Shown here: in pieces, positions 48,401 to 55,577 of the stretch | How positions within the stretch are numbered: the first letter of the stretch is position 1 | Layout: every line of letters starts with the position of its first letter | Assembly: GCA_905221605.1 (NCBI GenBank) | Contig: CAJNDS010000297.1 | Coordinates: 79,501-143,500, forward strand | Direction of reading: 5' to 3' | Origin: Symbiodinium natans | Lineage: Eukaryota > Sar > Dinophyceae > Suessiales > Symbiodiniaceae | DNA length: 64,000 nucleotides | Position numbers and translations under genes: made by a program | The notes under the pieces: model-generated | Database searches by the model: none | Told to the model about the DNA's origin: nothing | The model's input: only the letters and a program-made list of their open reading frames with translations

Positions 48401-48830
48401 CTGTAAGGTTGAAGGAAGGATGGACCGTACTTGAAAATAGTTTCGTTGAGATATCCTCAAAACACCTTCACACCACCTACCACATGATTACAGGGCACAG
48501 AGGCCCTACACGGCCACGGCCCACCGGATTCCCTCTAACCCCCCCCCGGATATTTCCAGGAACCCTCACACCATCTACCACTTGGGATGTTCCCCCCTAT
48601 ACTGGCAGTCCTTAATGTTGATTGTAGCACCCCCGTATTAAAAATCCCCGTTAAGGACTGTTAGAAAAAGGGGCAACATCCCAACCTACCATAGTTTTGA
48701 AAAGGGATCAAGTTTGGGGCGTCTGCCTCCTGAGATGAAAGCTGAGGACAAGGATGCAGCGCTGAGGGTGGCGTCAGCTGCCGCTCACACGGAAGTGGTG
48801 TGCTTGCTGCCTGGCGCAAGGGCTCGGGAG
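39402..48830 (+). CDS. Ankyrin-repeat gene in many exons
   Basis: At least nine + strand exons encode ankyrin repeats (33-residue helix-loop-helix units for protein binding). The best joined stretch, from 43557 to 45331, reads EVVQSLLQGRAQIDLQC, KGKTALHVAARRGHLEVA, QLLLSLGAGNLQQNRGQ, TALSLACMYGHAKLARLL, VQAGADKTIGDANGLTPL, HLASAHAHCAIARMLLAA, GADVRASEDTGVVALHLA, AVLGHKDVARVLVEARAD, KNVRQNDGLTPLFLASFH, GCLEVARFLLHSGANPDV, PQNDGSTALLVAAHHGHA, AIVGSLLEAAAATDVQQK, DGSTALHVASAAGHAAIV, SLLLAARANTTLRQNTGE, SALCL. Introns are GC-AG, with two GA-AG and one GT-AG formed by an element. No partner domain is visible; the ends of the gene are unknown. Exons at 39.4-40.3 kb and 41.8 kb could be a separate ankyrin gene. 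Confidence 0.88.
39723..39840 (+). CDS. Ankyrin exon, SALHAGNAHCDVVRLLL
   Basis: Joins the previous exon as D-S-N (A plus GC). Reads NSALHAGNAHCDVVRLLL, REKADKHGQTQRITAIQA AS. Acceptor AGAAAG, donor TCCAC before GCACCT. Confidence 0.87.
39951..40030. repeat. (TTC/TTA)n triplet tract
   Basis: TTATTCTTCTTGTTATTC-type repeats inside the intron. Confidence 0.93.
40275..40330 (+). CDS. Ankyrin exon, KGHMELLRLLATQ
   Basis: Acceptor AGCTGAG; AC plus G makes T, so AAST joins KGHMELLRLLATQSTT. Donor likely GAA before GCTTTGGG; TTTAGGG array 40335-40418 follows at once. Confidence 0.85.
40424..40516 (+). mobile_element. Family C element, diverged (copy C8)
   Basis: CTTGGTAGCTGAGTGCTACC to GATATGGTCAGTGGGCCACC; core GGTTCCCTTATCAAAAG. 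Confidence 0.75.
40517..41802. other. Intron-like, telomere-like tracts
   Basis: Irregular CCCTAAA-like tracts at 40845-41150 and TTTAGGG-like tracts at 41225-41440. No firm exon; 40690-40760 (LQLSLEVCRPWESVIST) is open. Confidence 0.6.
41803..41925 (+). CDS. Ankyrin exon, WTALHSASAHGHPEVVRLLL
   Basis: After CGGTTCAG: EVLSGLARGCSHVNRRW then TALHSASAHGHPEVVRLL LLGCGR. Donor CGGA before GCAAGT. The join to the next known exon (43557) is out of phase, so an exon between them is missing from this list. Confidence 0.85.
42120..42158. repeat. TTTAGGG array
   Basis: Four to five copies. Confidence 0.9.
42264..42391. repeat. Degenerate G-rich tract (GGGGTTT type)
   Basis: TTTTGGGG / TTTGGGG repeats, with no A in most units; potential G-quadruplex text. 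Confidence 0.9.
42396..42508 (+). mobile_element. Family C element (copy C5)
   Basis: CTTGGTGGCCCAGTGGTACC to ATGTGGTTTCTGAGCTACCA; core GGTTACCTTGCAAAGG and CCCAAAAAGGGTGCCCTT. A family J-like stretch follows at 42530-42645. Confidence 0.88.
43117..43160. repeat. TTTAGGG array
   Basis: Six copies. Confidence 0.95.
43557..43608 (+). CDS. Ankyrin exon, EVVQSLLQ
   Basis: After CCCTAAACCCAAG: EVVQSLLQGRAQIDLQC plus one base. Donor GTGCA before GCAAAG. Confidence 0.86.
43651..43761 (+). mobile_element. Family G element with telomere copies inside (G2)
   Basis: GCTTAAGAACCCCCAAAAAA to GGGCAATATAGGGGTTTTTAG region; the centre has CCTAAACCTAAACCCTAAAA. Confidence 0.6.
43787..43890 (+). mobile_element. 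Family C element (copy C6)
   Basis: CTTGGTAGCCCAGAGGTACA to CTGGTTACTGAGGTACCAAG. A second partial copy of the left half follows at 43891-43945. Confidence 0.85.
44194..44272 (+). CDS. Ankyrin exon, KTALHVAARRGHLEVAQLLL
   Basis: A plus AA restores K: C-KGKTALHVAARRGHLEVA-QLLLSLGA. Acceptor GCGGAG. The donor that keeps the next repeat in frame is GA (GCGGG before GAGGATCC). Confidence 0.87.
44433..45060 (+). CDS. Large ankyrin exon split by introner C7
   Basis: Six or seven repeats from NLQQNRGQTALSLACMYG to AAATDVQQK. A family C element sits inside at 44769-44879; with it removed the repeat reads DGLTPLFLASFHGCLEVA. Without removal the frame stays open through 39 foreign codons, which is why it appears as one long frame. 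Donor AAG before GACATC (GA donor). Confidence 0.92.
44763..44879 (+). mobile_element. Family C introner inside an ankyrin repeat (copy C7)
   Basis: Element TTGGTAGCCCAGTGGTACCC to TGGTTTTGGGGCTACCAAG with GTTCCT at both edges (44763-44768 and 44880-44885). Splicing GT(44763)...AG(44879) removes 117 nt and rebuilds P-L-F-L-A-S. The donor GT comes from the target duplication and the acceptor AG from the element's own end. Confidence 0.93.
45208..45331 (+). CDS. Ankyrin exon, GSTALHVASAAGHAAIV
   Basis: After CAAAAAG: DGSTALHVASAAGHAAIV, SLLLAARANTTLRQNTGE, SALCL plus G. Donor CTGG before GCTTTG; the G plus C-start of the next exon would give alanine. Confidence 0.9.
45590..45630. repeat. TTTAGGG array
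   Basis: Five copies. Confidence 0.93.
45865..46078. repeat. Composite repeat: CCCTAAA plus CCCCTTTTGGAACC
   Basis: About five irregular units combine CCCTAAACCC with CCCCTTTTGGAACC and GAATTCCCAGTA; each unit contains the short palindrome-like TTTTGGAACCCCTTTTGG. Confidence 0.88.
46080..46126 (+). CDS. Ankyrin exon, VEVVDLLLQAG
   Basis: After CCAGTAAG: VEVVDLLLQAGPENH. Donor CACCT before GCCGAA proposed. TTTAGGG array 46203-46278 downstream. Confidence 0.8.
46180..46346. repeat. Poly-G runs and TTTAGGG array
   Basis: G runs near 46188-46200 and 46322-46346 flank a TTTAGGG array at 46203-46278. Confidence 0.93.
46347..46954. other. Unassigned
   Basis: A minus frame at 46430-46744 is open with no family motif. 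CCCTAAA copies at 46877-46897. Confidence 0.35.
46955..47895. repeat. 31-bp minisatellite, about 30 copies
   Basis: Units of the form GGTGCGTCGGCACCGTTCTT plus GAGCCATTTTT. In 46991-47330 three unit variants (GCTGCGTCGG, GCCAATTTTT, GAGCAGTTTTT) alternate as a higher-order repeat of about 94 bp. All three minus-strand frames are open for long distances because the unit lacks stops in any register. Confidence 0.96.
47896..48162. other. Unassigned, CCCTAAA array
   Basis: Array at 48105-48148 just upstream of an ankyrin exon. Confidence 0.7.
48163..48254 (+). CDS. Ankyrin exon, GRAAWQGHLEEATSLLQAEA
   Basis: After ATCCCAG: ERWMAPGRAAWQGHLEEA then TSLLQAEAAPRL. Donor either GT (CAG before GTTAGG) or GC (CG before GCTCAG). 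CCCTAAA left, long TTTAGGG array right (48256-48364). Confidence 0.82.
48256..48364. repeat. TTTAGGG array, about 15 copies
   Basis: Perfect heptamers starting within a few bases of the exon. Confidence 0.97.
48582..48684 (+). mobile_element. Family D element (copy D6)
   Basis: TTGGGATGTTCCCCCCTATA to AAAAGGGGCAACATCCCAA. TCTACCAC and CCTACCAT flank it. The text CACACCACCTACCAC also occurs upstream at about 48470. Confidence 0.92.
48747..48830 (+). CDS. Degenerate ankyrin exon
   Basis: After AAGCTGAG: DKDAALRVASAAAHTEVV CLLPGARA. The TPLH motif is replaced by ALRV and LL by LLP, so this is a weak last repeat or an eroding one. Confidence 0.6.
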
Positions 48831-49872
48831 GCAAGCTCTACGGCAAGAGATCCCATCGGCCTTCTCAAACCCGCAGCCCTGAGCCACGATTTATGAGCGT
48901 CTGGGCCCTCCGAAATCTCCCAAGGCCCCTTAAAAAGCATTTAGACACTGCTTGCAAGGTCCAGGCCACGAGTTCGTTCACTTTGTTCGTCCCGTCTGCT
49001 GTGTGCACTCAAAAGGTAAGGGGCAAAGACAGTGAACTAGCAAGCGAACTGACGATCATAAGCATAACCGGTATCTGACCGAGCCCCTGCGCTTCCACTC
49101 TCGGACCCCAAAACCGAGCGGTGAGGGCATTTTAGGAGGTTCAGAAGCAGGGGTAGAAGTACCAAGTATAGCTACCTCTGCCTCCGAATATCAAGGGCAT
49201 ATGACGAGTACGTGGTGGGATCCTTCACCCCCAAAAACCCCAGGAAGAAAATGCCTAAGTCGAAACCATCCACTTCAGATATTTCGGGGTCCAACCTTAG
49301 GCGAGGCGGGGGGGAGGCTAAACCCTCAACCCTAAACCGGGTGGCGAAACCCTAAACCCTAAACCCTAAACCCTAAACCCTAAACCCTCCCCCCTCCCAA
49401 AAGCAAGCAGAAAGCCTTTCAGGCTACGGGCTGCCGGGGCTGGCAAGCGCTTCCGTCAAGTGGAAGCCCTCAGAGCTCCTAAGCCTCACGCCCTCCTTCT
49501 CTCTCCCTGTTTCTTTCTTTGTGTCTTTTGTTCTTTCATGTCTTCTCCCTCCCTCCCTCCCTCCCTCCCTCCCTGCTCTCTGCATGTCCTAAGCCTTCTG
49601 CTGCTTAGGTGTCTAGGGTTTAGGGGTTTAGGGGTTTAGGTTTTGGGGTTTAGGGGTTTAGGGTTTAGGGGTTTAGGGGTTTAGGGGTTTAGGGGTTTAG
49701 GGGTTTAGGGGTTTAGGGGTTTAGGGGTTTAGGGGTTTAGGGGTTTAGGTTTTAGGCTTGAGGGTTTAGGGTTTTAGGTTTTTAGGTTTTAGGGATTTAG
49801 GGCTTAAGGGCCCGTATAAAGGGATCATGCTACCCTTAGATGTAGGGGTTTGGAGGTCAGGTTTTTAGGCAG
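48831..49872. other. Unassigned, with (CTCC)n and TTTAGGGG array
   Basis: CCCTAAA copies at 49318-49388; (CTCC)n at 49547-49574; 49616-49750 is an array of TTTAGGGG octamers (one extra G), unlike the heptamers elsewhere. Family H-like text at 49805-49840. Confidence 0.8.
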
Positions 49873-49978
49873 GTGCTGGCAGTCATCAAGTCCCGTTTCA
49901 ATCAAAGGCCTTGGAAGCTTGGTCCCTGTGCATTCTGGCATCCTGAAGTAGATGATGCCAGATATATTACTGTTTTTG
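49873..49978 (+). CDS. Exon with a GT donor, product unknown
   Basis: After TTAGGCAG: VLAVIKSRFNQRPWKLGP, CAFWHPEVDDARYITVF, ending TTTTTG before GTGAGT. The composition is convincingly protein-like. The intron begins with family L text (GTGAGTGTATATATTTGGTG), which recurs at 53281. Family not recognised. Confidence 0.65.
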
Positions 49979-50035
49979 GTGAGTGTATATATTTGGTGTC
50001 CTTTTGGGGGTACAAGAAATATATATACCCTACTT
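49979..50035 (+). mobile_element. Family L palindrome-like element (copy L1)
   Basis: GTGAGTGTATATATTTGGTG, CCTTTTGGGGGTACAAG, AAATATATATACCC; arms pair around CCTTTTGGGGG. Second copy at 53281-53321. Confidence 0.6.
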
Positions 50036-50106
50036 CCTATCATCTACATTGTCGCGGGAAGCCAACTTCTGCAGCTCGACCTCCCAGAGAACCCTAAAGC
50101 CCTAAA

Positions 50107-50227
50107 GCGTTGCATCAACACAGGTTCGTCACATGGCCCTCTTCTTCAAGACAGCGAAGAAGCTGTGTGCTTGACGACTGCACTCCGGACGGTGAACAAG
50201 CCTGAGGATTGCTGCAGTCATCTTTAG
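50107..50227 (+). CDS. Possible terminal exon, product unknown
   Basis: Frame LKRCINTGSSHGPLLQ, DSEEAVCLTTALRTVNKP EDCCSHL then stop. Confidence 0.4.
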
Positions 50228-50261
50228 GTCTCAGCAAAAAACAACTTAGTAGTCGTTTCGA

Positions 50262-50373
50262 CCCAAAGAGCCCAATATTGCTTAATTAAGGAATATACCT
50301 TAAATCATATTAAGGATCCCTATTATGGTTTAAGGAATACTCCTTAATTTTAAGCAATACTGGGCTCTTTGGG
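50262..50373 (+). mobile_element. Family A palindromic element (copy A7)
   Basis: CCCAAAGAGCCCAATATTGC to GCAATACTGGGCTCTTTGGG. Closest to A2 in sharing CCCTATTATGGTTTAAGG. Confidence 0.95.
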
Positions 50374-50524
50374 GAACTGTTTAAAAAGCATTGTGTAAAG
50401 TGCCTTTTCGGAGCGCTTGGCCCGAAACCGCGAGGCATGGAGAAGGGCTCACAGAAGTCCAGGTTCCATTTTCGCGCGAGGGCCCAAAAGGAGCGGCGGC
50501 CACTCTTCTGCGGCTCTCAATCAG

Positions 50525-50617
50525 GTTTAGGGTTTAGGGTTTAGGGTTTAGGGTTTAGGGTTTAGGGTTTAGGGTTTAGGGTTTAGGGTTTAGGGTTTAG
50601 GGTTTAGGGTTTAGGGT
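50525..50617. repeat. TTTAGGG array, about 13 copies
   Basis: Perfect heptamers. Confidence 0.97.
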
Positions 50618-50989
50618 CCATTTCTAAGCGACTCCCAGCAGGACTCCCCCAAAAAGGACAATCAGAGTACCAACCAACCACCTCGTACGGTTAATGCTGG
50701 TGCCCTGAAACCTCCAACCAAAAACCTGGCGGGGGGGGGGGCGACGCTCTCGATGCACATGCTTGAACTTTGTACGTGGGATATCCTGTCTACGCAGGCT
50801 TGAGGGTGAGTCTTTAATGACCCTGTTACCCCCGGTTGTTGGGGGAAGTAATCTCAGGGCCCCAGAAGACCACCACCGCTTGTGGTACCAAAGCACTGGT
50901 CCTCGAAAAACCTTTGTAACCACGTCTTTGTAGGTTTTGGGGGCTCCTTCGTAAGCTTCCATAAGTCGCCTCAAAGACTTCGGCTTCCC

Positions 50990-51117
50990 AAGCGTGAGCA
51001 GTGTGCAGCGCGTTGCAAGCCTGGTCCAGGCTGCCACGGAGGAACCCCACGAGACCCTGGCCGAAGATGCGGCCGCGGGCGATGGGATCGGAGAACAGGA
51101 GAAAAGCAAAAAAAAGC
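50990..51117 (+). CDS. Acidic/basic exon, product unknown
   Basis: VSSVQRVASLVQAATEEP, HETLAEDAAAGDGIGEQE, KSKKKRGG in one frame. Amphipathic then lysine-rich; probably a coiled or disordered region. The minus-strand frame of 225 aa covering this region is judged a shadow because it runs through microsatellite and unrelated text. Edges approximate (acceptor CCCAAG). Confidence 0.5.
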
Positions 51118-51179
51118 GCGGCGGACCATCTTGCAGCTGCTCATTGGGACAGACAGATGCAGAATATACGTGTATATAA

Positions 51180-51232
51180 AAGCATGTGATACTGTATATA
51201 TGTATATATACATATATACATATACATATATT
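51180..51232. repeat. TA-rich microsatellite
   Basis: TGTATATATGTATATATACA-type text. Confidence 0.92.
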
Positions 51233-51514
51233 GGGAGTTTTTTGGGTTGGGATGAGAACCAAAGGCCCGAAAGAAACATCAACACAAGGAGCAGATGGCA
51301 CCTCCGCGGACTGCTTTTGAGGTGGTCAGGGTTTGGGGTTTCGGGTGCTAGGGTTTAGGGTTTAGGGCTTCGGCTTCTAAGCTACCATGATGTGATTCCA
51401 GTCGGAAACCATGTGAGCAACATGTGTACATTTTTGTGTTTTTTTGTTTGGGGTTTAGGCTGGGGGGGGGGGGGTCCCGCTCAGTACTCGCAAAATGCTA
51501 CACTCCTTCTTGGG

Positions 51515-51665
51515 GTACTCCTGAGCCCCAAACCCCTAACCCTAAACCCCAAGCCCTACTCAAACCCTAAACCCCAAAAACCCTAAACCCCAAACCCCAA
51601 ACCCCAAAAACCCTAAACCCTAAACCCCAAAAACCCCCCAAAAACCCCAAACCCCAAACCCCAAA
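51515..51665. repeat. Degenerate CCCTAAA/CCCCAAA tract
   Basis: C-rich telomere-like units with many CCCCAAA and CCCCAAAAA variants, just upstream of a likely exon. Confidence 0.9.
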
Positions 51666-51677
51666 CGCGTTGCTGAG

Positions 51678-51732
51678 GCCGTGCCATGCCTCATGGAGCT
51701 GGACACCGTCAAGGCCGGAGAAGCCAGACCTA
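51678..51732 (+). CDS. Small exon, product unknown
   Basis: After GTTGCTGAG: AVPCLMELDTVKAGEARP, then a GC donor (CTA before GCAGCG). Bracketed by C-tract left and TTTAGGG array right (51744-51790). Confidence 0.5.
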
Positions 51733-52046
51733 GCAGCGGCGTGGGTTTAGGGTTTAGGGTTTAGGGTTTAGGGTTTAGGGTTTAGGGCTTAGGGCTTAGG
51801 GCTTAGGGCTTGGGGTTTGGGGTTTGGGGTTTAGGGCTTAAGAACCTCAAAAAAGAGTTTAGGGTTTGGGGTTAAGGGTTTCTTTGCTGAAGAACCCCCA
51901 AACAAACTTGCGTAAGGCGTAAGAACCCCAAATAAGCGGTTCAGGGTTTAGGGTTTAGGGCTTGGGGTTTACGTTTCTTTGCTTAGGAGCCCCAAAAATG
52001 CTTAAGAACCTCCCCAAAGAATCGGTTTAGGGTGTAGGGCTACTCT

Positions 52047-52140
52047 TTGCTCAAGAAACCCCTAAGAAATAGAAATGCTCTTCCTTACAAGGGCAACATA
52101 GGGATGATGATCCTTTCTTGTTTTTTGTGGTGGGGGGGGT

Positions 52141-52177
<37 letters not shown>

Positions 52178-52196
52178 CGGGGGTTCTTAAGCAACA
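52047..52196 (+). mobile_element. Family G element with a very long poly-G (copy G3)
   Basis: TTGCTCAAGAAACCCCTAAG on the left mirrors GGGGGTTCTTAAGCAA on the right. 52129-52177 is almost entirely G with one or two T. Confidence 0.8.
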
Positions 52197-52330
52197 AGTA
52201 GATAAGGCTTCCAGGGTTTAGGGCTTGTTTAGGGTTTTCGGGCTGGGTTGACAAAAGGGTTGAGAAAGGGGTTAGAGTTCGAACTTGCAGTGGGAGTCCT
52301 GCCGCAAATACGGCAAGCTCGAGAGTTGAG

Positions 52331-52401
52331 GGTTTAGGGTTTAGGGTTTAGGGTTTAGGGTTTAGGGTTTAGGGTTTAGGGTTTAGGGTTTAGGGTTTAG
52401 G
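52331..52401. repeat. TTTAGGG array, about 10 copies
   Basis: Perfect heptamers. Confidence 0.97.
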
Positions 52402-52713
52402 GGACTGGTTTCAGCTTTCAAGGACAGGAGCATCTGTACAGGCCTCGATGGTGGTGTGTGCCTCGAGCTGGACAGTGCGCATTGCGGGATGCTATACTAC
52501 CCACCCCCAAGCTTGTTTTGCCGAAGGTTTTGTGTGCCTCCCTTTGGCAAGGGGCGCAGTACCCCCCTCATGCGCGTGTTGAAGAGCTAGGAACCAGTTC
52601 TAAGCCTCCATGAACCCCGAAATCGTAAACCTCTAAACCCTAAGCCCTAATTAAGCCCTAAACCCTCCTAAGAGAGGCCGCCCACTTCAAACACTGCCCA
52701 AACCTTGCGACAG

Positions 52714-52743
52714 GCAATGGAGGTCCTCAAGAACTTCGAGGAT
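52714..52743 (+). CDS. Small exon, product unknown
   Basis: Ten codons AMEVLKNFED between GCGACAG and a GC donor (GAT before GCAACA). CCCTAAA left, TTTAGGG right (52774-52842). Confidence 0.42.
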
Positions 52744-53084
52744 GCAACAAAACGGGGGGAGGGGGGTTTAGGGTTTCGGGTTTAGGGGTTTAGGGGTTTA
52801 GGGTTTAGGGTTTAGGGTTTAGGGTTTAGGGTTTAGGGTTTAGAGAACGGGGGAGTGGGGGGGGAAGGTGGGGGGGGGCTAAGGGGAAGGTTGGGCTTGT
52901 GGGGTTTGGGATTTAGGGGGGAGGGGCCGTCGGGTATCCCGCGCATGCGTTCCACTTATTGGGGTTTAGGAGAATCCGATTTTGCAAGAGGTTGTTTCCG
53001 ATGGTTTGAAGTTGAAAGGGCCAACCATCAACATTTTTCTGGACGTTTCTACCTCTGACCCAATGACGCCCTAAACCCTAAAAG

Positions 53085-53132
53085 GAGAACGCGGACACCG
53101 TCCGTGATCCCACGGGGTACGTCATTGGAACA
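53085..53132 (+). CDS. Small exon, product unknown
   Basis: Sixteen codons ENADTVRDPTGYVIGT from CTAAAAG to a GC donor (ACA before GCCAGG). Confidence 0.45.
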
Positions 53133-53280
53133 GCCAGGCGGCGGGCAAGCCCCAACTCTAAAGGGACAGGTAAGGTTAGGTCCAAAGCCTCTTAAATCCT
53201 ACACTACAACACCCATACACGACGCCCCCTGCACCCCACACAGACCCCGCTAACAGTATCTAGGGTTCCTCATAAATATT

Positions 53281-53321
53281 GGTGAGTGTATATAATTGGT
53301 GTCCTTTTGGGGGATACAAGT
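53281..53321 (+). mobile_element. Family L element (copy L2)
   Basis: GTGAGTGTATATAATTGGTG then CCTTTTGGGGGATACAAG. Confidence 0.6.
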
Positions 53322-53365
53322 AAAAACCTTAAACAATAAATCCCAACCCTAAACCCGAAACGGAG

Positions 53366-53430
53366 TCGGTGAAAGGAAAGGTCCGCGCGCACGCAAAGTT
53401 CCGTTTCGTGCGGAGGTCCGTGGGTCCAAT
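53366..53430 (+). CDS. Basic exon, product unknown
   Basis: After ACGGAG: SVKGKVRAHAKFRFVRRS VGPMW. CCCTAAA left, TTTAGGG array right (53444-53518). Confidence 0.45.
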
Positions 53431-53443
53431 GTGGAGTGGGGTG

Positions 53444-53518
53444 TAGGGTTTAGGGTTTAGGGTTTAGGGTTTAGGGTTTAGGGTTTAGGGTTTAGGGTTT
53501 AGGGTTTAGGGTTTAGGG
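53444..53518. repeat. TTTAGGG array
   Basis: About 11 copies. Confidence 0.97.
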
Positions 53519-53778
53519 TGCACGGCAGTCTGACACATGCTCCCCGAATCCCGAGCTGCACCCGTCGACCATAAAGTACAGGGTGTGGGTGGCCTCTGTC
53601 CCTCTCCCCCCTCAGTTTCAAGCCCATCTCACACCGACTCCAGCAGCTGATGTTTCCCCCAGGCAAGGTGCAATAAACCCTAAACCTTAAACCCTAAACC
53701 TTGAAGCCTAAACCCTAACCCCTAAGCCCTAAGCCCTAAACCCTAAACCTTAAACCCTAAGCCCTAAACCCTAAACAG

Positions 53779-53853
53779 GCGGGCAGCCGCTGGTCAGACG
53801 ATTGGCACGGCCCCGCGGGAACCACGGGACTCGCAAGAGGAGCGGAAGGCGGA
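53779..53853 (+). CDS. Small exon, product unknown
   Basis: After CTAAACAG: AGSRWSDDWHGPAGTTGL ARGAEGG. Irregular CCCTAAA tract left (53675-53775), TTTAGGG array right (53854-53923). Confidence 0.42.
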
Positions 53854-54339
53854 ATTTAGGGTTTAGGGTTTAGGGTTTAGGGTTTAGGGTTTAGAGTTTA
53901 GGGTTTAGGGTTTAGGGTTTAGGGATATACTTAAAGTTCTGACCTACATGCCAAATTTGCGACATGCGTCCCTTTCATGAAGGGTACGCATAGGGTTACT
54001 CGGGGGGTGTGGGGGGGCTTAGGGACTAGAGTTCAGGCTTTAGGGTTCAGGGGTTGTACCTCACACCTGAAGGTGTACTACACAAAGCCTGAGTACTCCG
54101 GACAAAGCGCAACCCAAGAGAAGGCCCACAGCAGCAACTCTCAACCCGGACCCGGCAAGGATCCTCCCCTCAAAAGGGGCCCTCGGGGGCCTGTACAGAG
54201 TTGAGGGTTGAAAGCGTCGCAGGCTCGGGTGGGGTTTAGGGTTTAGGGACCCGGGCGGAGCCCAAAAGCCCGTTGCCTCACGGTTTAGGGTTTAGGGTTT
54301 AGGGTTTAGGGTTTACGGTTTAGGGTTTAGGGCGAGCAC

Positions 54340-54430
54340 AGATGCCCAAGGGCCAACTGCAATGGCTATTGCAAGGTCGGCCTAAGGCAGCCTCAAAGAA
54401 TCCCAGCAGCTGGCTTGACCCAAGATCAAG
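54340..54430 (+). CDS. Small exon, product unknown
   Basis: MPKGQLQWLLQGRPKAAS KNPSSWLDPRSR after CGAGCACAG. TTTAGGG copies stand upstream here, against the usual order. Family H-like text follows at 54430-54560. Confidence 0.38.
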
Positions 54431-54618
54431 GCCTAGGCACCCTCACCTCCTAATGTAAGGGTGCATGTACCTGTATAGCATATGCTTGGGCCATACAGGG
54501 GTTCCCATAGAGTAGCTGTAGGGCCCAAGTACATACTATATCGGTGCCTGGACCCTGAGGGGGAAGGAGTTGGGGAGGAGCCGAGGACTCAAAACAAAAG
54601 AGGGCCACAGAACGTTGA

Positions 54619-54691
54619 GGTCCATCATGCCGATGACCGCTTCTTTTGCAGGGATACAGCGCAGCCCTACTTCTTCTCCAGGTTCCTGTAA
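54619..54691 (+). CDS. Small exon, product unknown
   Basis: VHHADDRFFCRDTAQPYF FSRFL then stop. Confidence 0.42.
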
Positions 54692-54723
54692 CGAGGTAGG
54701 CCCTCCAGAAAATCTTCTACTAT

Positions 54724-54860
54724 TTACTTAAGCACCACCCAAACGATGTAAAAGCTTCTGCCTGAAAAGGGTACAAAAGAGATTTTGTTTTTTCATTTTT
54801 TTGGGCGGAGGGGGGGCGGGGGGGGGGGGGGGGGGGGGGGGGCTGCCTTTAAGCAAGTAG
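54724..54860 (+). mobile_element. Family G element with poly-G (copy G4)
   Basis: TTTACTTAAGCACCACCC on the left; GGGGCTGCCTTTAAGCAAGTA on the right; a run of more than 30 G (few interruptions) between about 54806 and 54842. Confidence 0.65.
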
Positions 54861-54962
54861 TAGTTGAAGGGCCGACCTCGTGTCGCATGACACCTTCTCC
54901 AGGTCCCGCCACCTGCGCCTCCTCGACCTCGGCCCTCGCTGGGAGCCCAGACGTCTTGAGGT
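54861..54962 (+). CDS. Possible exon, product unknown
   Basis: VVEGPTSCRMTPSPGPAT CASSTSALAGSPDVLR directly right of the poly-G element. Confidence 0.4.
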
Positions 54963-55144
54963 TTTTTAGGGTTTGGTAGGTAAAGGGGTTTCAGGATTGT
55001 TTGGGGTTTAAAGGGTTTGTAGGGTTTATAGTGTTTCTAGGGTTTGTAGGGTTTATAGCGTTTCAGACTGCTGGGCTCTGGTTATAGGGGTGATCGGCTT
55101 TGGAATGCGGGATCTTGCTTTCAGGTTTATGGCTTAGGGAAATT

Positions 55145-55322
55145 TAGGGTGCAAGTTCCTTGTGCAGGTCTGTCTTCAGGACTTCTAGATCCAAGGCATT
55201 CGGGAGGTCAAACTCTTGTAGGTCTTTAGGCGGTGTGGGCAGAGAAGCATGCAATGCAATCCCAACTGGGGTTGTTCCTGCTGCAGTGGCTTTAGACATC
55301 GGCTCTGCTTCGGCTGATGCTT
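55145..55322 (-). CDS. Minus-strand exon, product unknown
   Basis: On the minus strand the frame reads SAEAEPMSKATAAGTTPV, GIALHASLPTPPKDLQEF, DLPNALDLEVLKTDLHKE L. It ends before GCACCCTAAA, a GC donor. The mix of D, E, K and L is convincingly protein-like, more so than the + frame over the same bases. First sign of a gene on the minus strand. Confidence 0.55.
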
Positions 55323-55577
55323 TGGGTTAGGAAACCCCAAACCCTAATCCCTGACCCTACTAGACGAAAAGCAACACTGAGCCTGTTCTCGATCGTCACT
55401 ATGGGACTCCGAGGTCATCAAGGGGAGTCCCGAAAATTGGAACCTTCGGGGCATATTTGGGGACACTCCTGAGCTAGGCCGAACTTCTCTTCTCTTTTCC
55501 CAGCTCTTGAGGGGGGAGCGGGAAGGAGCAGCTACCTCTCCAAAACCCTAAACACCCTAGACCTAGACCCTAGACCC

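Noticed and set aside
50624-51301. 225-codon minus-strand frame
   Set aside because: It runs through TA microsatellite text and is antisense to the more convincing + exon at 50990-51117.
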